Positions 33,903 to 42,502 of a stretch of 64,000 nt of DNA are shown piece by piece (the stretch's first letter is position 1; the number at the start of each line of letters is the position of its first letter). Source of the stretch: Rhodoplanes azumiensis (GTDB lineage Bacteria > Pseudomonadota > Alphaproteobacteria > Rhizobiales > Xanthobacteraceae); the NCBI RefSeq assembly GCF_042682915.1, contig NZ_JBHUIW010000005.1, positions 124,001-188,000 of the forward strand. The letters run 5' to 3'. The position numbers and the translations under genes are program-made. The notes under the pieces are model-generated. The model searched no databases and was not told where the DNA came from. It saw only the letters and a list, made by a program, of their open reading frames with translations.

Positions 33903-34845
33903 GCGTCATCGCGTAGTCGCGGCAGGCCGCCGAGCGGATGTCGAGGGCGGCCAGGCAGGCGGCCCGCAGATCCTCGTCGAGCACCGCGACCGGCGCGTCG
34001 CCGACCACGTCCCGTGTGGCCGGCACCGGCACGCCGGCGACCGGCACGCCGCTCGCCAACGCCTCCAGCAGCACCAACCCGAACGTGTCGGTGCGGCTCG
34101 GGAACACGAACACGTCGGCCGCCGCATAGACCTCGGCCAGCGCCTCGCCGTGCCGCTCGCCGAGGAAATGCACGTCCGGATAGGCCGCGGCGAGCGCGGC
34201 GCGGGCCGGGCCGTCGCCGACCACCACCTTGCTGCCGGGCAGATCGAGCGCCAGGAACGCCTCGAGGTTCTTCTCCACCGCGACCCGCCCGACGCTGAGG
34301 AAGACCGGCCGCGGCAGGCCGAGATCGCGATCCGGCCGTGGCCGGAACAGCGTGACGTCGACGCCGCGCGGCCAGCGCATCACCTTGCGGAAGCCGCGCC
34401 CCTGCAGCTCGGCGCACAGCGACGGGGTCGCCGCCATGGTGGCGCAGCCGGCATTGTGGAACCAGCGCAGCCAACCCCAGGTGAGATCGGCCGGAATCGG
34501 CCAGCGCGCCGCGGCGTAGTCGGCGAGGCGGGTGTGGAAGCTCGTGGTGAAGCGCCGGCCGGTGCGCAGGCAGTGCCGCCGCGCCAGATGGCCGATCGGC
34601 CCCTCGGTCGCGATGTGGACGATGTCGGGCCGGATCGCGTCGATCCGGCGGGCGATCGCGCCGGGCGGCGGCACCGCGAGCCGGATCGACGGATAGCTCG
34701 GCAGCGCCACCGTGCGCATGCCCTCCGGCGTGAGGAAATCGATCGAGGCGCCGAGCGTCTCCACCGCTGCGGCGAGCGAGCGCAGGGTGCGCACGACGCC
34801 GTTGACCTGCGGGTGCCAGGCGTCGGTCGCGATCAGGATTCGCAT
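33790..34845 (-). CDS. GT4-family glycosyltransferase (mannosyltransferase-like)
   Basis: A protein of 351 residues of the GT-B fold. MRILIATDAWHPQVNGVVRTL opens the N-terminal domain. FLSVGRVAVEKNLEAFLAL marks the linker, and FPSRTDTFGLVLLEALASGVPV holds the E-x7-E motif of family GT4. The closest general group is that of GtfA/MgtA-like transferases acting on lipid or phosphatidylinositol acceptors. Substrates are unknown. The start at MRILIA is preferred to an upstream Met because the GT4 fold begins there. It is divergent from the flippase-like gene, which may act in the same envelope pathway. Confidence 0.88.
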   Translation of the reverse strand: MRILIATDAWHPQVNGVVRTLRSLAAAVETLGASIDFLTPEGMRTVALPSYPSIRLAVPPPGAIARRIDAIRPDIVHIATEGPIGHLARRHCLRTGRRFTTSFHTRLADYAAARWPIPADLTWGWLRWFHNAGCATMAATPSLCAELQGRGFRKVMRWPRGVDVTLFRPRPDRDLGLPRPVFLSVGRVAVEKNLEAFLALDLPGSKVVVGDGPARAALAAAYPDVHFLGERHGEALAEVYAAADVFVFPSRTDTFGLVLLEALASGVPVAGVPVPATRDVVGDAPVAVLDEDLRAACLAALDIRSAACRDYAMTLTWEESARRFLANLQGAGVWTEPTGRREERRSHLARA

Positions 34846-35069
34846 GGGGCCCCCCGATGCGTCGGCCCGCAGTCCACTCGACGATGCCGCATCCCGACTC
34901 ATCCTCGTTGTCCCGTTGGTCTATGACGCCGCCTTGACGGGACCGTGACGGCCGCCCGGTCGCCGCGATCGGCACCCCGCCCGGGCGCGTCTGCGACGCC
35001 GAGATCCGTGACGGGCGCGGCGCGGCATGCTACGGGGCGGCCTCCCTGTCGTGTCTCTGTCGCACGGCT

Positions 35070-36245
35070 GTGAAACATCCGGATCCGCCGGGCGCGATAC
35101 CGCGCGACCCGGGCCTTCGGCCGGCCAGAAAAATACGTGTGACGAAGACCTTGCTGAATCCAGGATCCGAGCCCTTCGTGCCCGGCGAGCCCCCCCGCGG
35201 CGACGATCCGGCGGCGCTGGCCGGCGATCCGCCCGACGCCGCGACCGCGCCGGCGAAGGGCTCCGCCTGGCTCGCCCCGGTGCGCGCCGCCCTCGCCCGG
35301 GTGCGCTGGAACTGGGTCGGCGCGGCGCTCGCCTGCACGATCATCGGCATCTCGGCGGTCGTGCTCTACAACGTCCTGCACGACATCGATCTCGACAAGA
35401 TCCGGGTCGGTCTCGCCAGCATCCCGCCCGAGAACCTGGTCAAGGCGGGCCTGTGCGTCGCCATGGCCTATGCGACGCTGACCCTCTACGACTGGTTCGC
35501 GTTGCGCACGCTCGGCATCCGCCACGTCCCTTATCGGGTCGCCGCGATGGTGAGCTTCACCAGCTACACGATCGGCCACAACATCGGCGCGACCGCCTTC
35601 TCGGCCGGCGCGATCCGCTGGCGCATCTACTCGGCCTACGGGCTGCGCCTCGTCGACGTGGCGAAGATCTGCTTCATCACCGGCCTGACCTTCTGGCTCG
35701 GCAATCTCGCCGTGCTCGGGCTCGCCATGATCTACGATCCGGTCGCGGTCGGCGCCGTCGACCAGCTCGCCCCTTCTGTCAACCGGCTGATCGGCATCAC
35801 GCTGCTGGTCGGGCTCGCCGGCTGGGTCTTCTGGGTGTGGGGCGCGCCGCGCAGCATCGGGGTCAAGAAGCTCAACGTGCGGCTGCCGGGCGGCCGCTCG
35901 ACGCTGCTGCAGATCGGCATCGGCATCACCGACCTCACCTTCTGCTCGCTCGCCATGTTCATGCTGGTGCCGGCCGAGCCGCACATCCACTTCTTCACGT
36001 TGGCCGGCATCTTCATCGCCGCGACGCTGCTCGGCTTCGCCAGCCATGCGCCCGGCTCGATCGGCGTGTTCGACGCCGCCATGCTGGTCGGCCTCGCCTT
36101 CTTCGACAAGGAGCAGCTCATCGCCGGGCTGCTGATCTTCCGGCTGATGTATTTCGTCGTGCCGTTCGCCACCTCGCTGACCATCATGGGAATTCGCGAG
36201 GGCGTGCTGGCGGTGCGCCGCCGCAAGGCGATGGAAGCGCCGTAG
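35070..36245 (+). CDS. UPF0104/MprF-N-like integral membrane protein
   Basis: A protein of 391 residues. A charged, Pro-rich stretch of about 75 residues precedes roughly eight membrane helices. Family blocks are VSFTSYTIGHNIGATAFSAGAIRWRIYSAYGL and GFASHAPGSIGVFDAAML, as in the flippase-like N-terminal half of MprF. No lysyl-transferase domain is present. It may flip a lipid or glycolipid, possibly linked to the divergent glycosyltransferase. The start is a GTG without a good ribosome binding site; a GTG at 35139 is an alternative. Confidence 0.82.
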   Translation: MKHPDPPGAIPRDPGLRPARKIRVTKTLLNPGSEPFVPGEPPRGDDPAALAGDPPDAATAPAKGSAWLAPVRAALARVRWNWVGAALACTIIGISAVVLYNVLHDIDLDKIRVGLASIPPENLVKAGLCVAMAYATLTLYDWFALRTLGIRHVPYRVAAMVSFTSYTIGHNIGATAFSAGAIRWRIYSAYGLRLVDVAKICFITGLTFWLGNLAVLGLAMIYDPVAVGAVDQLAPSVNRLIGITLLVGLAGWVFWVWGAPRSIGVKKLNVRLPGGRSTLLQIGIGITDLTFCSLAMFMLVPAEPHIHFFTLAGIFIAATLLGFASHAPGSIGVFDAAMLVGLAFFDKEQLIAGLLIFRLMYFVVPFATSLTIMGIREGVLAVRRRKAMEAP

Positions 36246-36276
36246 CGCGCGCCCGGTCGCCGGCCAAGGCGTCGGA

Positions 36277-36609
36277 TCAATCGCGCGGGAACGGCAGGTC
36301 CGGCCGCGCCACCACCGGCAAAGGCCAGTCGGGCGGCGGCGGCAGCGGCCCGGTGAGCACGGCCTTCGGGATCTCGGGCCGCAGGATCCAGTCGAATTTT
36401 CGCGCGCCGAGCGTGCCGCCGTCCTTCAGCGGCAGCCCCTCGATGCACACCATCCGCTCCGGCCGCATCACCGGCGCCGCCGGATCGTCGATCCACTCCG
36501 GCACCAGCCACAGCCGACCGTCGTGCCGGACCGCCGCACACTGGGCGAGCGAGCCGTCGTCCTCGAACTTCACGATGATCGAGTAGACTTTCGTGTCGGT
36601 GGCCGGCAT
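36277..36609 (-). CDS. Conserved-looking protein of unknown function
   Basis: A protein of 110 residues, soluble. It starts MPATDTKVYSIIVKFEDDGSLAQC and has a Trp-rich centre (RLWLVPEWIDDP) and a Pro-rich end. I do not recognise the family. It lies between the flippase-like gene (convergent) and the antitoxin gene (same strand, 96 bases upstream). Codon use is like its neighbours, and its protein sequence is not of the Arg/Pro-rich kind seen in shadow frames. Confidence 0.55.
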   Translation of the reverse strand: MPATDTKVYSIIVKFEDDGSLAQCAAVRHDGRLWLVPEWIDDPAAPVMRPERMVCIEGLPLKDGGTLGARKFDWILRPEIPKAVLTGPLPPPPDWPLPVVARPDLPFPRD

Positions 36610-36705
36610 GGCACCGCCTCCCCCGCCGCGCCGCCGATCGGCGCGGCCTCGCCTGATCCCGACGAAAAGCTAGCGCCGGCTCGGCACGGCGGCAACGTCG
36701 GCCGG

Positions 36706-37080
36706 TCACGCGATGTCGTCGATCGAGACCTTGAGCGCCGTCGCGATCTTCTTGAAGGTCGCGACCGAGCCGTCCCGCGTCCCCGTCTCGATCTGCGACA
36801 GGTAGGCGGCCGTGATCCCCGCGGCGGCGGCGAGATCCTTGACCGTCATGCGGCGGAACTCGCGCCACACCCGCACCTTGTTCTCGCCGTCGAGGATCCG
36901 GTCGACGAACGCGGCCGGAATGGCTTCGTCCTCGCCGGCCGCGATCCGGCCCTTCGCCGCGTCGTAAGCACGAACATCCGCGGCGTCCTCGGCAGCCTCG
37001 GTCAGACGCTCGTACTCGTCGAGAGGAATGACGGCCAGACGGTCGCCGCTCGGGCTCGTGATGATGGAGGGCTTGGTCAT
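36706..37080 (-). CDS. XRE-family antitoxin
   Basis: A protein of 124 residues. The first half looks like an antitoxin dimerisation/neutralising region (SGDRLAVIPLDEYERLTEAAED). The second half is an XRE helix-turn-helix: MTVKDLAAAAGITAAYLSQIETGTRDGSVATFKKIATAL. It starts four bases after the end of the RelE-like gene, so both are co-transcribed in toxin-first order as in HigBA modules. It probably neutralises the toxin and represses the operon. Confidence 0.85.
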   Translation of the reverse strand: MTKPSIITSPSGDRLAVIPLDEYERLTEAAEDAADVRAYDAAKGRIAAGEDEAIPAAFVDRILDGENKVRVWREFRRMTVKDLAAAAGITAAYLSQIETGTRDGSVATFKKIATALKVSIDDIA

Positions 37081-37084
37081 CGTC

Positions 37085-37336
37085 CTATTCCTCGTCGATG
37101 CTTCCGCGCAGACCGACCTCGATGATGTCCATGACGACGCCGTCCTGATCGAAGATCACCCGATAGTCTCCGACTCGCAGGCGATAGCCGTCGCGCCCCC
37201 GAAGCCGTTTGACGTTGTTCGCCAGGCTCGCCGGGTCCGCCGCGTACTGCTCGATCTTCGACCGGATCGACCGTGCCGTGCTCGGCGGCATCCGCAACAG
37301 CGCCCGCAGGGCGGATTTCCTGTATGCGATGAGCAT
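37085..37336 (-). CDS. RelE/ParE-family toxin
   Basis: A protein of 83 residues with the RelE fold pattern: MLIAYRKSALRALLRMP, IRSKIEQYAADP, then NNVKRLRGRDGYRLRVGDYRVIFDQD and a closing DIIEVGLRGS. RelE toxins cleave mRNA at the ribosome. The start at MLIAYR gives the usual length of 80-90 residues; the longer frame upstream is not supported. The toxin gene precedes its XRE antitoxin. Confidence 0.88.
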   Translation of the reverse strand: MLIAYRKSALRALLRMPPSTARSIRSKIEQYAADPASLANNVKRLRGRDGYRLRVGDYRVIFDQDGVVMDIIEVGLRGSIDEE

Positions 37337-37539
37337 ATCGAAAGAGTAGCAGGCAGCTAGCACGCACGCGAGCCAAAATAGCGATCTGCTATGTCGAAGT
37401 CGGATCGAGATGGCATCGAACCGCCGGAATGCCGGGCTTGTCGGCGGTTGCACCGGCACGCCGGCCCTGCAAGAAAATGGCTGGACGACCCGCCCGCGAC
37501 GGACGAAAACCCCACCGCCGAACTCCAGGGAGACATTTC

Positions 37540-38574
37540 ATGACCAAGCGCCTGTTCGCTGCGCTCGCCCTCGGCGCGGCGATCGCCTCCGCCGCCATGC
37601 TGCCGCCGCCCGCCGCCGCCCAGACCTACAAGCCCGAATACAAGGTCTCGACGGTACTCGGCGCCCCGTTCCCGTGGGGCGTGTCGGCGCAGCGCTGGGC
37701 CGATCTCGTCAAGGAGCGTTCGCAGGGCCGCATCAACCTGAAGGTCTATCCGGGCGCCCAGCTGGTCGGCGGCGACCAGACCAAGGAATTCACGGCGATG
37801 CGCCAGGGCGTCATCGACATGGCGGTCGGCTCGACCATCAACTGGTCGCCCCAGGTGGCGGAGCTCAACCTGTTCGCCCTGCCCTTCCTGATGCCCGACC
37901 ACGCGGCGATCGACGCCATCACGGGCGGCGAGGCCGGCAAGACGCTGTTCGACATCGTCGGCGCCAAGGACGTGGTGCCGCTCGCCTGGGGCGAGAACGG
38001 GTTTCGCGAATTGTCCAACTCCAAGCGCGACGTGCGCACGCCCGCCGACCTCAAGGGCCTGAAGATCCGCGTCGTCGGCTCGCCGCTGTTCAACGAAACC
38101 TTCACGGCGCTCGGCGCCAACCCGACCCAGATGAGCTGGGCCGACGCCCAGCCGGCCCTTTCGACCGGCGCGGTCGACGGCCAGGAGAACCCGCTCGCCG
38201 TCTATGTCGCGGCCAAGCTCAACACGGTCGGGCAGAAGCACCTGACGCTGTGGGGCTACGTCGCCGACCCGCTGATCTTCGCGGTGTCGAAGCCGGTGTG
38301 GGACACGTTCTCGGCCGACGACCAGAAGCTCCTGCGCGAGACCGCGCTCGAGGCCGGCGCCTACAGCAAGCACCTCGCCCGCACCGGCATCACCGAGACG
38401 GATCCGGCGACCCTGAAGGCGATCGAGGCGCTCGGCGTCACCGTGATCCGGCTGACGCCGTCCGAGCAGAAGGCGTTCCAGGATGCCACCAAGGCCGTCT
38501 ACGACAAATGGAAGGCCCGCATCGGCGCCCCCCTGGTCGACGCCGCCGAGAAAGCCGTGGCGGCGCGGAAGTGA
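37540..38574 (+). CDS. TRAP transporter solute-binding protein (DctP family)
   Basis: A protein of 344 residues with a signal peptide (about residues 1-28, ending AAAQ). DctP features include VSAQRWADLVKERSQGRINLKVYPGAQL, the FTAMRQGVIDMAVGS segment, LKGLKIRVVGSPLFNETFTALGANPTQMSWAD with the conserved Arg that binds carboxylates, and QENPLAVY. AGGGAG precedes the start. It begins the unit DctP-DctQ-DctM; a family B palindromic repeat separates it from the DctQ gene. The substrate is a carboxylic acid not identifiable here. Confidence 0.93.
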   Translation: MTKRLFAALALGAAIASAAMLPPPAAAQTYKPEYKVSTVLGAPFPWGVSAQRWADLVKERSQGRINLKVYPGAQLVGGDQTKEFTAMRQGVIDMAVGSTINWSPQVAELNLFALPFLMPDHAAIDAITGGEAGKTLFDIVGAKDVVPLAWGENGFRELSNSKRDVRTPADLKGLKIRVVGSPLFNETFTALGANPTQMSWADAQPALSTGAVDGQENPLAVYVAAKLNTVGQKHLTLWGYVADPLIFAVSKPVWDTFSADDQKLLRETALEAGAYSKHLARTGITETDPATLKAIEALGVTVIRLTPSEQKAFQDATKAVYDKWKARIGAPLVDAAEKAVAARK

Positions 38575-38582
38575 CGCGCGCG

Positions 38583-38702
38583 ATCATTCCGGGGCGCGGA
38601 CCGCAGGTCCGTGAGCCCGGAATCCATACCCCCAGCGCCTTTGGCTCACGACAGACAGGGGCTATGGATCCCGGGCTCGGCCTTCGGCCGCCCCGGGACG
38701 AC
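38583..38702. repeat. Intergenic palindromic repeat, family B, copy 1
   Basis: TCATTCCGGGGCGCGGACC at the left is mirrored by a right arm ending CCGCCCCGGGACGA, with ATCCATA/TATGGAT inner arms. A second copy lies at 49529. It sits between two genes of the same TRAP operon. Confidence 0.85.
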
Positions 38703-38734
38703 AATGCAGCCGACGCCGAAGCCGTGACCGTGCC

Positions 38735-39271
38735 ATGTCCGCCGAATCCGATCCGCTGATCGCGCCCAAGAACCCGCCCGTGCGGGTGCCGCTCACGTTC
38801 GAGAAGGTGCTGGCCGCTGCGGCGATGGCCGCCTTGTGCCTGATCACGCTCGGCAACGTGATCGCGCGCTATCTCACCAACTACTCCTTCGCCTTCACGG
38901 AGGAGTTCTCGATCGCCCTGATGGTGGTGGTGACGCTGCTCGGCGCCGGCATCGCGACGGCGGCCGACCGGCAGATCCGCATCGTCTTCTTCACCGGCCT
39001 GCTGCCGCGGACGGCCGAGAAGATCGCCGAGGTGATCGCGAGCCTCGCCACCATCGCGATGTTCGGGCTCCTGGTGTGGCTCGGCGCCCGCCTGGTGTGG
39101 GACGAGTACCGCTTCGAGGTGACGTCGCCGGGGCTCGGCGAGCCGCAATGGATCTACACGCTCGCGCTGCCGCTGCTCTCGCTCGCCGTGATCGCCCGCG
39201 CGCTCGGCCATCTGATCCGGACGCTGCGATCGAGGCGCCGGCCGGCCCACGACGTGATCGAGCCGCTGTGA
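38735..39271 (+). CDS. TRAP transporter small permease (DctQ)
   Basis: A protein of 178 residues with four membrane helices (about 24-42, 56-76, 93-117 and 136-158). FEKVLAAAAMAALCLITLGNVIARYL and SFAFTEEFSIALMVVVTLLGAGIA are typical of DctQ. It partners the large permease encoded 125 bases downstream and the binding protein upstream. Confidence 0.92.
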   Translation: MSAESDPLIAPKNPPVRVPLTFEKVLAAAAMAALCLITLGNVIARYLTNYSFAFTEEFSIALMVVVTLLGAGIATAADRQIRIVFFTGLLPRTAEKIAEVIASLATIAMFGLLVWLGARLVWDEYRFEVTSPGLGEPQWIYTLALPLLSLAVIARALGHLIRTLRSRRRPAHDVIEPL

Positions 39272-39395
39272 TGACGAGGCGAGCCGAAGGGCCACACGGG
39301 ACGGCCGCCGCGCTCCTTCTCCCCGCGCGCGGAGAGGCGACGCGCCGTGCCGTGCGGCATGCCCCTGCGTTTCTTTCACTCGACTGATCCGATCG

Positions 39396-40679
39396 ATGAC
39401 CACGGCGGCGTTGTTCCTCGGGTTTATGGTTCTCTTCGTGCTCGGCACGCCGGTCGCGGTGGCGCTCGGGCTCGCCGGGACGCTCGCGATCTGGCTCGGC
39501 GATCTCGGCGTGATGAGCGTGCCGACCCAGGCGTACACGGGCATCGCCAAGTACCCGCTCCTCGCGGTGCCGATGTTCGTCCTGGTCGGGGCGATCTTCG
39601 ATCGCTCCGGCGTCGCGCTACGACTGGTCAACTTCGCCACCGTGCTGGTCGGCCGCCGTCCCGGCGCGCTCGCCGCCGTCACCGTGATGGTGAGCATGTT
39701 TCTCGGCGGCATCTCGGGCTCCGGCCCGGCGAACGCCGCGGCGGTCGGCGGCGCCATGATCGGGGCCTTGTCGCGCGCCGGCTATCCGCGTGCCTTCTCG
39801 GCGAGCGTGATCGGCGCCGCGGCCGCGACCGACATCCTGATCCCGCCGTCGATCGCCCTGATCATCTATTCGGTGCTGGTGCCGCAGGCCTCGGTGCCGG
39901 CGCTGTTCGCCGCCGGCATGATCCCCGGAATCCTGGCCGGCCTGGCGCTGCTCGGGCCGATCTTCTGGATGTCGCAGAAGCACGGCTTCGGGATCGCCGA
40001 GAAGGATCTGCCGCGCCCGCCCTTCTGGAAGTCGCTCGCCGAGGCGAGTTGGGGCCTGATGGCGCCGGTGCTGATCCTGGGGGGCATGCGGGCCGGCTGG
40101 TTCACGCCGACCGAGGCGGCCGTGATGGCGGTCGTCTACGGCCTTTTCGTCGGCTTCGTGATCTACCGCACCCTCACGCTGCGCGACCTCTACGAGATGC
40201 TGGTCGAGGCGGCCGAGATCTCCGGCGTGATCCTCACCGTCGTCGCGTTGGCCGCGATCTTCGGCTATGCCGGCTCGACGCTCGGCGTGTTCGACCGCGC
40301 CGCGACCGCGATCGTCGCGACCGGCGGCAGCGAGACCGTCATCCTCGCGATGCTGATCGCCATGCTGATCGTCATCGGCATGTTCCTGGACGGCGTCTCG
40401 ACCTTCCTGATCCTGCTGCCGCTGCTGATGCCGATCGCGGCGAAGTTCGGGTGGGATCCGGTGTGGTTCGGCGTGCTGCTGACGCTGAAGATCGCCATCG
40501 GCCAGTTCACGCCGCCCATGGCCGTCAATCTGATGGTGTCGTGCCGCATCGCCGGCGTGCCCATGGAGGCGACGCTGCGCTGGGTCGGCCCGCTGATCGC
40601 CGCGATGTTCGGCGTGCTGGTGCTGCTGATCGCGGTGCCCGAGCTGGCGCTGTGGCTGCCGCGCGTGCTGGGGTACTGA
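39396..40679 (+). CDS. TRAP transporter large permease (DctM)
   Basis: A protein of 427 residues, the usual DctM length, with about 12 membrane helices. Signature stretches are GGISGSGPANAAAVGGAMIGAL, SVIGAAAATDILIPPSIALI, and LKIAIGQFTPPMAVNLMV. It couples Na+ influx to uptake of the acid delivered by the DctP-type protein. The 124-base gap after DctQ holds a short CCGCGCGCGG hairpin and no gene. Confidence 0.94.
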   Translation: MTTAALFLGFMVLFVLGTPVAVALGLAGTLAIWLGDLGVMSVPTQAYTGIAKYPLLAVPMFVLVGAIFDRSGVALRLVNFATVLVGRRPGALAAVTVMVSMFLGGISGSGPANAAAVGGAMIGALSRAGYPRAFSASVIGAAAATDILIPPSIALIIYSVLVPQASVPALFAAGMIPGILAGLALLGPIFWMSQKHGFGIAEKDLPRPPFWKSLAEASWGLMAPVLILGGMRAGWFTPTEAAVMAVVYGLFVGFVIYRTLTLRDLYEMLVEAAEISGVILTVVALAAIFGYAGSTLGVFDRAATAIVATGGSETVILAMLIAMLIVIGMFLDGVSTFLILLPLLMPIAAKFGWDPVWFGVLLTLKIAIGQFTPPMAVNLMVSCRIAGVPMEATLRWVGPLIAAMFGVLVLLIAVPELALWLPRVLGY

Positions 40680-40770
40680 TCCCGGGCGCGATCCCCGGGA
40701 TCGGGAAAATTTCGCGGGCCGGGGTCGCCCGGCAACGAAGCAGGCGTTTCGGGTCGGAACTTCGCCATTC

Positions 40771-40785
40771 TGCTGCAGTGCAGCA
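40771..40785. promoter_or_regulatory. Perfect palindrome upstream of the DUF3422 gene
   Basis: TGCTGCA-G-TGCAGCA is a perfect 7-1-7 inverted repeat about 125 bases before the DUF3422 start. The core CTGC-N3-GCAG resembles the site bound by PhaR, the polyhydroxyalkanoate regulator of alphaproteobacteria, but no PHA gene is near. Confidence 0.4.
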
Positions 40786-40910
40786 TTCGCAATTTTGCAG
40801 TATGATGTGGTCCGTTGCGGCTCTCGGCCCGTATGCGGGCATCGTCTGCCGGACGATTCTCGTCGTCCGGCGATCTGATTGGTGACACGAATTTGGTGCT
40901 GAACATCGAC

Positions 40911-42203
40911 ATGTCTCTTCCGGCCGACCACGCCCAGCGTTTCGCCCTGAGCGACGAGGTCCATGCCCGCCCGCCCGAGGCGCTGACCACGCCGAGCCGC
41001 GTCTCCTATCTGGCGCTGGTGTCGCCGTGGGAGGACCGCGAGCTCGAATGGCAGGGGGTCTGCGACCTCGCCCGCCGGTTCGGCGCGACAGCGCCGTTTC
41101 CCGGCGCCAACCACTATTCCGGCCAGCTCGGCGACTTCCGCCTGGTGTGGGAGCGGCACGGCGAGTTCGCCCGCTACACCTTCATCGCCTCGGGGCTCGG
41201 CGGCAGCGAGGATCCGTTCGCCGAGCCGGCGATCGCGCTCGCGCCGGCGAGCTGGGTCGCGGCCCGTCCCGGCCAGGTGATCGTCGCGGCGCATGCCGCC
41301 GTGATGAAGGCCGACAACGGCCCGGTCGATCCCGACACCGTGTCGGCGACGCTGTTCCGCGGCAACGCGCTGGTCGGCGGCCCGGTGTCGGACCGCGCCG
41401 CCGTCGCCTTCACGGATCTGCGCATCCATGCCGACGGCTTCGGCCGCTTCGTCGTCCAGGATCGGCACATGACGCCGCTGCAGGCGGGCCGCGTGGTGCA
41501 GCGTCTCCTGGAGATCGAGACCTACCGGATGATGGCGCTGCTGGCGCTGCCGGTCGCCCGTGAGCTGGCACCGTTCCTCGGCGATCGCGAAAAGGAGCTC
41601 GCCCAGGTCACCGACGCGCTGGTCGCCGCCGGCGAGGCCGACGAGCCGGTGCTGCTCGAACGGCTGACCCGGCTCGAGGCCGAGATCGAGAGCCGCGAGG
41701 CGGCGAACCTGTTCCGCTTCGGCGCCGCGCTCGCCTATCACGACCTCGTCCAGCGCCGGATCACCGAGCTGCGGGAGGAGCGCATCCAGGGCATCCAGAC
41801 GCTGCGTGAGTTCATGGACCGCCGGCTGGTGCCGGCGATGAACACCTGCAAGGCGGTGTCGGAGCGCCAGCAGTCGCTGTCCGACCGAGTGGCGCGGGTG
41901 ACCCAGCTCCTGTCGACCCGGGTCGACATCACCCGCGAGCGACAGAACCGCGCCGTGCTCGAATCGATGAACCGCCGCGCCAAGCTGCAGCTGCAGCTGC
42001 AGTCGACCGTCGAGGGCCTGTCGGTCGCGGCCGTCACCTATTACGTCGTCGGCCTGATCGGCTACCTGGCCAAGGGCGCCTACACGGCCGGGTTCCCGGT
42101 CAGCCCGGAGATCGCCATGGGCGCCTCGATCCCGTTCGTCGCCGGCGCGGTCTGGGCCGGCTTGCGCGGCTTCCGCAAGCGGGTCGCCCACGGCGAGCCC
42201 TGA
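40911..42203 (+). CDS. DUF3422-family membrane-anchored protein
   Basis: A protein of 430 residues. DUF3422 hallmarks are FALSDEVHARPPEALTTPSRVSYLAL at the N terminus, FRLVWERHGEFARYTF, and RVVQRLLEIETYRMMALLALPVARE. Two hydrophobic helices near residues 365-415 (YYVVGLIGYLAKGAY and IPFVAGAVWAGL) form a C-terminal anchor. The middle is helical and charged. The function is unknown. The ATG at MSLPADH gives the family's usual length. Confidence 0.88.
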   Translation: MSLPADHAQRFALSDEVHARPPEALTTPSRVSYLALVSPWEDRELEWQGVCDLARRFGATAPFPGANHYSGQLGDFRLVWERHGEFARYTFIASGLGGSEDPFAEPAIALAPASWVAARPGQVIVAAHAAVMKADNGPVDPDTVSATLFRGNALVGGPVSDRAAVAFTDLRIHADGFGRFVVQDRHMTPLQAGRVVQRLLEIETYRMMALLALPVARELAPFLGDREKELAQVTDALVAAGEADEPVLLERLTRLEAEIESREAANLFRFGAALAYHDLVQRRITELREERIQGIQTLREFMDRRLVPAMNTCKAVSERQQSLSDRVARVTQLLSTRVDITRERQNRAVLESMNRRAKLQLQLQSTVEGLSVAAVTYYVVGLIGYLAKGAYTAGFPVSPEIAMGASIPFVAGAVWAGLRGFRKRVAHGEP

Positions 42204-42502
42204 CGATCGTTCGGAAGGGCGGCCGCCCGGCCGCGCGCGCCGACATCGCCCCCCCATCGCGTGGCGCACACCGGTCCGTGACCACCGGCACAGACCCGAC
42301 ACGGGCGCGCCGTAATCCGGTCAACCTCCTGATTATCGTAAGGAACGTACCCCGCTCGGGAGCACTCCACGACAGCCCGTGCGACGGCCGCGCCCGCACC
42401 CCCGACGCGCCGACTTCGCATGACGTCGTCGCGACGACCGTCGCCGACGATGTCGGCTCCACGCCGATCCCGAGTCTCGTCTCGTCACCCATGAGGACGC
42501 GT

